From Candidatus Woesearchaeota archaeon (lineage in GTDB: Archaea; Nanobdellota; Nanobdellia; Woesearchaeales; GW2011-AR4): a DNA stretch of 15,080 nucleotides. A model generated the notes under the pieces. That model did not search any database. It saw only the letters and a program-made list of their open reading frames with translations, and was not told the DNA's origin. Below are positions 1-4,505 of the stretch, piece by piece. Positions within the stretch are counted from its first letter, which is position 1. Each line of letters begins with the position of its first letter. The DNA lies in assembly GCA_018303645.1 (NCBI GenBank), contig JAGVXR010000023.1, positions 1 through 15,080 on the forward strand, in the 5' to 3' direction. Made by a program: the position numbers and the translations under genes.

Positions 1-19
1 ATCAGCCTTTTGGGCTTCG

Positions 20-150
20 TTACTTTACCAAACTTGAGTGTGGACGTCTAGCATCCTTGCCAAACTCTATCCCGTTTGGCCGCTCCGGCATCCCCGCGAA
101 TGTAATGAGCGGACCAGCGAAAAATCGTTTTCGCGCTGCCCGCAAAGTAA
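20..150 (-). ncRNA. Possible structured small RNA (candidate only)
   Basis: This non-coding stretch is visibly richer in G and C than the flanking A/T sequence and folds into nested hairpins. TTACTTT (20-26) pairs with AAAGTAA (144-150) and would close the whole unit. Inside are GCCAAAC/GTTTGGC (59-65/74-80), CCGCTC/GAGCGG (80-85/107-112) and GCGAAAA/TTTTCGC (117-123/128-134, 4-nt loop). The minus strand is favoured because an A/T-rich TATA-like run (about 162-172) would place a transcript start near 140-145. I do not recognise the RNA: signatures of RNase P RNA, SRP RNA and box C/D RNAs were not found. The minus-strand bases 97-71 resemble the 5' part of a tRNA-Leu, but no anticodon arm or T-arm follows. 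The unit could equally be a mobile or degenerate repeat. Confidence 0.25.
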
Positions 151-212
151 TGTATAAGAAATTCATTTAAAAAGATTGCTGAAAAAGTTTGTTATCAAAC
201 ATACAATATAAT

Positions 213-366
213 TTTAATCTGCCTTCGGCAAATTCTAGTGCTCGGTTTCGCTGTTTTGCCACATCGCGAAACCTCGCCCATTCATTGAATAAATCCGAGG
301 CAAAAATTCAATGGCAACAGAATTTTTGCTGAGTGTAAATTATGTTGCCGAAGGCGACGGATTAAA
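213..366. repeat. Inverted-repeat-bounded, hairpin-rich intergenic element
   Basis: The ends are inverted repeats: TTTAATC plus GCCTTCGGCAA (213-219, 221-231) face TTGCCGAAGGC plus GATTAAA (345-355, 360-366). Between them lie further perfect stems: GGTTTCGC/GCGAAACC (244-251/266-273), CCTCG/CGAGG (272-276/296-300), and GCAAAAATTC/GAATTTTTGC (300-309/320-329, 10-nt loop). CTCGG (241-245) can alternatively pair with CCGAG (295-299). No ORF of note is present. It may be a MITE-like element or a structured 3' region of the minus-strand operon that ends at 399. A T-rich run just after that operon's stop (minus strand, about 396-380) could serve as an archaeal oligo-T terminator. Nothing else is recognised in the first 398 bases. 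Confidence 0.5.
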
Positions 367-398
367 TTAAGGAAATCTAGAATAAATAATAAAATCTT

Positions 399-803
399 CT
401 ATGCCAGACTTTTCAATTTGCTTTCAATCGCGCTTAATTCCGACTCAAGCCTTTCAAGCTCTGTCGGAGCTTTTTTCTGCGCCTTTTCCTTTTCTTCAGC
501 CCTTTTTCTGCCATTCTTATGCGCAGGCTTTTTAGGCAGTTTTGGAGCTTCCCTCACAACGGCAGCCCTCAGGTTTGTCTGCGGCAGCTTGAGCCTTAAG
601 CTGCTCATTATCTTGTTTGCCTGCCTCAGCTGCATCCTCAAATGGTTTATCTTTTCAAGCTTTTGGTGCCTTATATGCCTGAATTTCTCAAATTTTTGCA
701 GCACCTCTACTATCTCCTTCAGAATCTCGAGTATATTCCTCCTGATTTCACTGGGATCCTTTACCTGAACAAAAAAAAGCTCCTCGCTCTGCTGCTTTTT
801 CAT
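399..803 (-). CDS. Small basic coiled-coil protein, third gene of a three-gene operon
   Basis: I do not recognise this 134-residue protein. After a short N-terminus it has an 'FFVQVKDPSEI' strand-like start, then a long helical, coiled-coil-prone stretch (about residues 12-72). A Lys/Arg/Ala/Pro-rich basic linker (about 80-112) follows, then a short C-terminal helix (about 114-134). The N-terminal pattern (hydrophobic FVxV followed by ~55 helical residues) loosely resembles the shared domain of the two upstream genes, so it may be a distant paralogue; this is inference. The ATG at 803 lies 2 nt after the upstream stop codon. A TTG at 812 is a possible alternative start but would overlap that gene. 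The basic linker could bind nucleic acid or an acidic partner such as the Glu/Pro-rich product of the first gene. Confidence 0.7.
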   Translation of the reverse strand: MKKQQSEELFFVQVKDPSEIRRNILEILKEIVEVLQKFEKFRHIRHQKLEKINHLRMQLRQANKIMSSLRLKLPQTNLRAAVVREAPKLPKKPAHKNGRKRAEEKEKAQKKAPTELERLESELSAIESKLKSLA

Positions 804-805
804 GC

Positions 806-1045
806 TTACCAAGTCTGCTCCGGCTCGAACATTATCCGGTCTATGCTTTCTATCTTCTTCTCAATCTCGCTTATTGTGTTGTTCCACATCGCAAGCTCAG
901 CATCCTCATCATTCCGCAATGAGTTTATGCTGCCCAATGTGTCCCTTATCTCTTTCATCTTTCCCTTTATCATGTCCAAAACATCCAGAATCTCCTTGTA
1001 CTCGTCAACTTTTACAAATACAGGCATTCCCCTTTGCTCTTTCAT
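806..1045 (-). CDS. 79-residue helical protein, middle gene of the operon; paralogue of its upstream neighbour
   Basis: No known family is recognised. The protein starts with a short beta-like segment (MPVFVKVDEY) followed by about 60 residues of predicted helix with heptad-like spacing (IL..LDMIKGKM...L...). This whole region aligns without gaps over 70 positions to the C-terminal domain of the gene upstream (1047-1685), with about 16 identities and many conservative changes (VKVD, K, IL, M, L, S, N, D, KK, D, F). The start is the ATG at 1045, one base after the upstream stop (TAAAATG), with AAAGGTGAT just before it as a Shine-Dalgarno-like site. A longer reading up to 1126 would overlap the upstream gene by 80 bases and is unlikely. 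No membrane segment is visible, so it is probably cytoplasmic and oligomeric. Confidence 0.8.
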   Translation of the reverse strand: MKEQRGMPVFVKVDEYKEILDVLDMIKGKMKEIRDTLGSINSLRNDEDAELAMWNNTISEIEKKIESIDRIMFEPEQTW

Positions 1046-1046
1046 T

Positions 1047-1685
1047 TTAATCACCTTTAAACAAAGTTTTATCAACGAAAATGAGCTTTTTCTGAAGGTC
1101 CTCAAGGGAAGCCTTGAACTTGTCAAATGTCCTGTCTTTTGAGTTTTTTATGCTTTCAAGCTTCATTAAAGCCCCCTCTGATTTCCTTAAATCGCTTCTT
1201 ACCATGCTGATGCTGCCAAGGATTGCCTTGAACCTGTCAACCTTGACATAAATTGTCCTTGCAGCAGGCCTTTCCCTCGCAAAATCCCGGGCATGCGCAA
1301 AAAGCCTTCCCCCAATTTTCGGCATGGCTTCAGGCTCTGGCATTTTCGCAGCAGGCTCTTCCTCTGGCATTGGCTGGGCTTGCGGCTCAGTAACAGGAGG
1401 CGCTCTGACAGGAGCAATTTGAACTGGCGTTTCCTCCATTTCCGGGAACTTGAAATCAGGAAATGGCTCATTCAGCTCAGGCAATCCCTCTTTTTCAGGA
1501 AACTCAAATTTTGGCTCTGGCATTTCCATATCTTTTGCAGGAATATCTTCTTCAGGAAAACCAGGAAGCTCCGGGAGGCTGCCCTCTTCAAAACCTTCCA
1601 ATGGAGGGGGCGCAGGAGGCATGTCTAAGTCTTCCAAAGCATCCTCTTTCCTCTCCCTCTTCAAGAACTTTAAAAATCCCACCAC
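1047..1685 (-). CDS. Pro/Glu-rich protein with C-terminal helical domain, first gene of the operon
   Basis: About 212 residues in three parts. The N-terminus (VGFLKFLKRERKE) can form a short amphipathic helix that might touch the membrane (inference). Residues ~15-115 are a low-complexity, acidic, proline-rich and probably disordered linker with repeated 'P-E-L/P-E-F' motifs. The last ~70 residues (from RTIYVKVDRFK) are a helical domain homologous to the whole next gene. I chose the GTG at 1685: AGGGTG lies 4 nt upstream, an A/T box (CTTATTAAAA on the plus strand, 1716-1725) sits about 35 nt upstream, and the residues encoded before it look unlike protein. The open frame itself continues to an ATG-type start at 1775; the GTG at 1682 is also possible. 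The function is unknown. The layout suggests a scaffold with a flexible arm that pairs with its paralogue. Confidence 0.7.
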   Translation of the reverse strand: MVGFLKFLKRERKEDALEDLDMPPAPPPLEGFEEGSLPELPGFPEEDIPAKDMEMPEPKFEFPEKEGLPELNEPFPDFKFPEMEETPVQIAPVRAPPVTEPQAQPMPEEEPAAKMPEPEAMPKIGGRLFAHARDFARERPAARTIYVKVDRFKAILGSISMVRSDLRKSEGALMKLESIKNSKDRTFDKFKASLEDLQKKLIFVDKTLFKGD

Positions 1686-1778
1686 ATTACACCCTGTACA
1701 ACATACAAAGCCGTTCTTATTAAAATTTTTGTTAGCATTGCTAAATGGTAATGGGATTAAACTCATATTCCACAAAGA

Positions 1779-1786
1779 TTAAATAA
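1779..1786 (+). promoter_or_regulatory. TATA box for the surface-protein gene
   Basis: TTAAATAA preceded by a purine-rich AAAGA (BRE-like). Its centre is 26-27 nt before the ATG at 1809, the same spacing seen before several other genes here (2589, 7160, 13363), which suggests a leaderless transcript starting at 1809. Confidence 0.5.
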
Positions 1787-1808
1787 GATTTAGCTGCAAG
1801 CAATGGCG

Positions 1809-2528
1809 ATGAAAGGCATATTTATCATAATCTTACTGGCGCTGATGCTTTCCAATGCCTCTTTTGCGCAGACTTGCGACTACAGGGTTGAAATCATGGC
1901 GGATGGCGAGGAATTCAAAAAAGAGGACTTCAAGTGGCGCATGATGGCAACCAAAATAGATGGCAAATCCACAAATATAACAGGAACCGCTGAAATAAAA
2001 TCCGATGGCAAAACAATAAAAAGCTACAAGCCTTGGACATCAGCTTCAATTTCAAGGCAAAAAACATCAAGCGAGTACTCGCCAAACCTGAAACCAGGGG
2101 AATATGAAATAAAAGCCATGATTGAAGTTGAGTGCGATGACTCAGACATGGAAAACAACAAGGACACAAAGAAAATCACCATAGAAGGCGAAAAAGAAGA
2201 AACAACAGCATCAAAAAGCAAGAGCGAAGATATTGAAGCGGAAAATAAGGATACGGCAAATAATGAAATAAATAAGCAGGCTGAAACAAAACAAGCAACA
2301 CCAAATCCAATGCAAAAAGCTGCAAAACCAATACAAGATGAAGATATAACAATACAATCAACCAATAAGAATCCAAAAAATCAGGCAATACCATTGGCAA
2401 CGGCAAATGCAGTAAAAAATACTGAAAATATTTATATATCAAGCAGCGAAAAGGCAAAAAGCCTGATAATGGTTTTTCTTTTGGCGCTGTCAATTCTGCT
2501 GAATATTGTCCTGATATGGAAAAGGTAG
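1809..2528 (+). CDS. Secreted/membrane-anchored Ig-like surface protein
   Basis: A type I membrane protein of about 239 residues. Numbering is from the alternative ATG at 1803. Residues 3-22 form a signal peptide (KG then a run of I/L/A, AxA-like site ASFA before QTC). Residues ~25-128 look like an extracellular beta-sandwich of the CARDB/Ig type, with a 'LKPGEYEIKAMIEVECDD' strand pair and two cysteines (25 and 111) that could form a disulfide. Residues ~129-215 are a Thr/Ser/Lys/Glu/Asn/Gln-rich disordered stalk. Residues 220-238 are a transmembrane helix with a short KR cytoplasmic tail. The ATG at 1809 is preferred because the TATA box lies 26-27 nt upstream; the ATG at 1803 adds only two residues. 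It is divergent from the operon ending at 399. The role is probably cell-envelope or adhesion; the exact function is unknown. Confidence 0.8.
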   Translation: MKGIFIIILLALMLSNASFAQTCDYRVEIMADGEEFKKEDFKWRMMATKIDGKSTNITGTAEIKSDGKTIKSYKPWTSASISRQKTSSEYSPNLKPGEYEIKAMIEVECDDSDMENNKDTKKITIEGEKEETTASKSKSEDIEAENKDTANNEINKQAETKQATPNPMQKAAKPIQDEDITIQSTNKNPKNQAIPLATANAVKNTENIYISSSEKAKSLIMVFLLALSILLNIVLIWKR

Positions 2529-2558
2529 CACAGCCCCGCAAATAATATCTTGAAAACC

Positions 2559-2566
2559 TTTATAAA
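2559..2566 (+). promoter_or_regulatory. TATA box of the wHTH protein-scpB operon
   Basis: TTTATAAA with an upstream purine-rich GAAAACC (BRE-like). It is centred 26-27 nt before the ATG at 2589, so the transcript probably starts at or next to the start codon. This decides the start of the next gene against the TTG at 2550, which lies upstream of the box. Confidence 0.65.
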
Positions 2567-2588
2567 CACTTTATATTTCAAACAAGCT

Positions 2589-3173
2589 ATGGTTGAATCT
2601 GAAAAACAGGGCGAGCATGCGCATATAAGGTGCAGGACTATCATAGAGGTTTTAGGCAAGCCTAAGGAGCATGTGGAAAACGCAATAAAGGAGTATATAG
2701 ACCATATAAAGGAGGATTCAGATCTTGTAGTGTTGAACGAAGATTATTCAGATGCAAAAGAGCAAGGCAAGCTATGGAGCAAGTTTGTTGAGCTTGAAAT
2801 TGTTATAAAAGGCACGAAAAAGCTGATAAGCTTCTGCTTTGAGTACATGCCATCTTCCATTGAGGTTGTCAAGCCAGAGCATTTGATTATGGCAAATTCA
2901 GAACTCTCCAACTTTCTAAATGACTTGCAGGCAAGGCTGCACAGCGTTGACATGGCTGTAAAAAATATGAAAGCTGAGAACGATTTTTTGAGGCACAATA
3001 TGAACGCGGTACTCCATAATGCAATAATGATATGCCTGAAGGTAAGCAAACTCTCGCTAGAGCAGCTCTCCCATATCACAGGAGTTGATAAAAAAGAGCT
3101 TGAAATCTTTGTTGATGGAATGCTTAAGGAAAATAAAATCAAAAAAGAGAATGAATTGTATGTATTGGCATGA
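2589..3173 (+). CDS. Unrecognised coiled-coil/winged-helix protein coupled to ScpB
   Basis: 194 residues, no family recognised. Residues ~10-100 are a mixed alpha/beta domain: a helix (TIIEVLGKPKEHVENAIKEY), then strands (DLVVLNEDY, VELEIVIKG, KLISFCFEYMP, IEVVKPEHL) reminiscent of a small ferredoxin-like or ACT-like fold. Residues ~103-138 form a coiled coil (NSELSNFLNDLQARLHSVDM). Residues ~141-194 resemble a winged helix (LSLEQLSHITGVDKKELEIF followed by a KIKKENELYVL wing). The start at 2589 is set by the TATA box at 2559-2566. The stop overlaps the scpB start (ATGATG/TGA), so the two are probably translated together and may act in one complex. ScpA is the usual ScpB partner, but I see no ScpA N-terminal signature. 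An adaptor or kleisin-like role is only a hypothesis. Confidence 0.8.
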   Translation: MVESEKQGEHAHIRCRTIIEVLGKPKEHVENAIKEYIDHIKEDSDLVVLNEDYSDAKEQGKLWSKFVELEIVIKGTKKLISFCFEYMPSSIEVVKPEHLIMANSELSNFLNDLQARLHSVDMAVKNMKAENDFLRHNMNAVLHNAIMICLKVSKLSLEQLSHITGVDKKELEIFVDGMLKENKIKKENELYVLA

Positions 3174-4180
3174 TGGCAGAGCTCAAAAAACCCAGCGTTA
3201 AAAGCAAGGTAGAAGCAATCATCTTTTCTACAGGGCACAGGATGAGCCTGGACGAGATAAGCAAGCTCAGCCGCTCCATAAAGGATGATGTCCTTAACTC
3301 CCTTAAAGAGCTGCAAAAGGAATACGATGAAAAGCAGTCATCTTTAATGCTTGTCGAGGAAGGCGATTTCTGGAAGTTCACTGTGAGGGACCATTTCATA
3401 CCCATGGTGAGGAAGATAGTCACAGAGACGGAGCTTTCAAGAACCATGCTTGAGACGCTTGCAGTAATTGCGTTTAAATACCCAATCCTGCAGTCAGACT
3501 TGATTAAGCTCAGGACAAACAAGGCATATGACCATCTTGCCGAGCTTGAAAAGTCCGGCTATATATCCAGGCAGAAGCACGGCAGAACAAACCTGATTAA
3601 GCTGACTGAAAAATTCTTCAGGTATTTTGACCTGACAGAGGAAAAGCTGAAAGAGCAGTTCAAGGACTTTGACAGCATAGCAAGAGCGATAAAAGAAAAG
3701 GAGCAGGAAGTAGAGGACATCAAGGAAGATCAGAGAAGGAAAGCAGAAGATCTGAAAAAAGAAGACGAGAGGATAAGGCAGGAAATAGAATCTTTAGACA
3801 AGTCCGGGGAGGAATTTGAAGTCCCGCTTGATGCTTATGAGGCAAGGCCAAAAGATATTGTATCAGAGGAATTTGAGAATGAAGGGAATCTGGTTGTTGA
3901 AAAGGAGAAAATCGGCGACATGGAAGTGATTGAAGATGAAGCCCAAAAAACAGCGCCAAAAAAACAAATAAAACGGGATACTGAACAAGTGCTGACACCC
4001 GTAGCAGAAAAAACAAGCCAGATATTTGAACCAGAAAAAACCCAAAAACAAGCAAAAAAGCCAAGAAAAAGCCATGGAATCAAAGTGACTCCCGAGATGG
4101 AGGCAAAAGCAGATGAAAAAGTGCAGGAGATGCTTGGCATAAAGCAGGAAAATAAGGAAGAAAATAAAGAGAGTCAATAA
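3170..4180 (+). CDS. scpB: Segregation and condensation protein B (SMC accessory factor)
   Basis: ScpB dimers bind the kleisin ScpA and regulate the SMC ring in chromosome condensation and segregation. Residues ~10-80 form the first winged helix (VEAIIFSTGHRMSLDEISKL). Residues ~88-155 form the second, with the family core 'LSRTMLETLAVIAFKYPILQ' followed by a shortened recognition segment (no RGV), an ELEKSGYI wing and the 'TEKFFRYFDL' end. ScpB is usually about 180-220 residues. Here an extra ~170 residues add a highly charged coiled coil (~160-205), an acidic/Lys-rich linker, and a terminal motif (GIKVTPEMEAKADEKVQEML). It starts at one of two adjacent ATGs (3170 or 3173) overlapping the upstream stop. 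No smc or scpA lies in the window. Confidence 0.88.
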   Translation: MMAELKKPSVKSKVEAIIFSTGHRMSLDEISKLSRSIKDDVLNSLKELQKEYDEKQSSLMLVEEGDFWKFTVRDHFIPMVRKIVTETELSRTMLETLAVIAFKYPILQSDLIKLRTNKAYDHLAELEKSGYISRQKHGRTNLIKLTEKFFRYFDLTEEKLKEQFKDFDSIARAIKEKEQEVEDIKEDQRRKAEDLKKEDERIRQEIESLDKSGEEFEVPLDAYEARPKDIVSEEFENEGNLVVEKEKIGDMEVIEDEAQKTAPKKQIKRDTEQVLTPVAEKTSQIFEPEKTQKQAKKPRKSHGIKVTPEMEAKADEKVQEMLGIKQENKEENKESQ

Positions 4181-4248
4181 ATAATTTCAACATAAAAACA
4201 TTAAAAATAAAAATTCAATAATAATAAAATACAAAGCATTCAACAAAA

Positions 4249-4389
4249 ATGTTCCTTCTTCAATGCCCGAAATGCAAGAACAGGATGAAGTACCAGAGCA
4301 AGGATATTTACCTGGCTGGCAAAAAGAAGAAATGCGTTTACTGCAATCATAGCTTCTCTGTCAATAAGTCAATTATCAAGAAGGCTTAA
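4249..4389 (+). CDS. 46-residue zinc-ribbon protein
   Basis: A very small ORF reading MFLLQCPKCKNRMKY...KKKKCVYCNHSFSVNKSIIKKA. The paired knuckles C6-P-K-C9 and C29-V-Y-C32, 19 residues apart, are those of a rubredoxin-type zinc ribbon, so one Zn2+ is expected. The rest is rich in lysine, suggesting nucleic-acid or ribosome contact (inference). An A/T-rich TATA-like run (ATAATAAAATAC, about 4220-4231) lies about 24 nt before the ATG, again leaderless. It stands alone between scpB and gyrA on the same strand, 68 bases after scpB. Small zinc ribbons of this type are common hypothetical proteins in archaea and the exact role is unknown. Coding is supported by the intact Cys pattern and the typical codon use. 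Confidence 0.75.
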   Translation: MFLLQCPKCKNRMKYQSKDIYLAGKKKKCVYCNHSFSVNKSIIKKA

Positions 4390-4408
4390 TATTTCTTTCC
4401 ATATAGAA

Positions 4409-4426
4409 ATTTTCAATATTGAAAAT
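4409..4426. repeat. 18-bp perfect palindrome between the zinc-ribbon gene and gyrA
   Basis: ATTTTCAAT followed directly by ATTGAAAAT, a perfect palindrome with no spacer, 20 bases after the zinc-ribbon stop codon and about 80 before gyrA. It could be an operator or part of a terminator. With only A/T-rich content it is not a strong RNA hairpin, so a dimeric DNA-binding protein site is more plausible. Confidence 0.4.
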
Positions 4427-4462
4427 AAATCAAAAACATAACTCTTATAAAGCGTAAAATAC

Positions 4463-4487
4463 ACCACTTTATAGACGGTAAAGTGGT
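4463..4487 (+). promoter_or_regulatory. Inverted repeat over the gyrA promoter (possible operator)
   Basis: ACCACTTTA (4463-4471) and TAAAGTGGT (4479-4487) form a perfect 9-bp inverted repeat with a 7-base spacer. The sequence TTTATA (4468-4473) inside it is a good TATA-box candidate for gyrA (ATG 4506). Another TATA candidate, CTTATAAAG, lies at 4444-4452 and would start transcription inside the repeat. Either way a bound dimer would block transcription, or the transcript would begin with a hairpin. Confidence 0.5.
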
Positions 4488-4505
4488 TTTGAAATTCTCA
4501 CAAAA

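Noticed and set aside
71..97. Minus-strand sequence resembling the 5' part of a tRNA-Leu (acceptor GCGGGGA and a D-arm-like CCGGAGCGGCC)
   Set aside because: No anticodon loop with U33 and a Leu anticodon follows in place, no GGTTCGA T-arm or matching 3' acceptor strand is found before the window edge, and the same bases form other perfect stems. An intron-containing tRNA running off the left edge cannot be excluded.
1686..1775. N-terminal extension of the Pro/Glu-rich protein to 1775
   Set aside because: The extra residues (including a CCTGC stretch) look non-coding and lie across the likely promoter; the GTG at 1685 has a ribosome-binding-like site.
418..1782. Plus-strand ORFs of 80-170 codons opposite the first operon
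   Set aside because: They mirror the minus-strand genes, have Ser/Leu/Phe-rich antisense composition and no motifs; the minus-strand genes have start signals and recognisable repeats between them.
2589..3173. Assignment of this gene as scpA
   Set aside because: Position beside scpB and the C-terminal winged helix fit, but the conserved ScpA N-terminal region is absent and the N-terminal half looks like a different fold.
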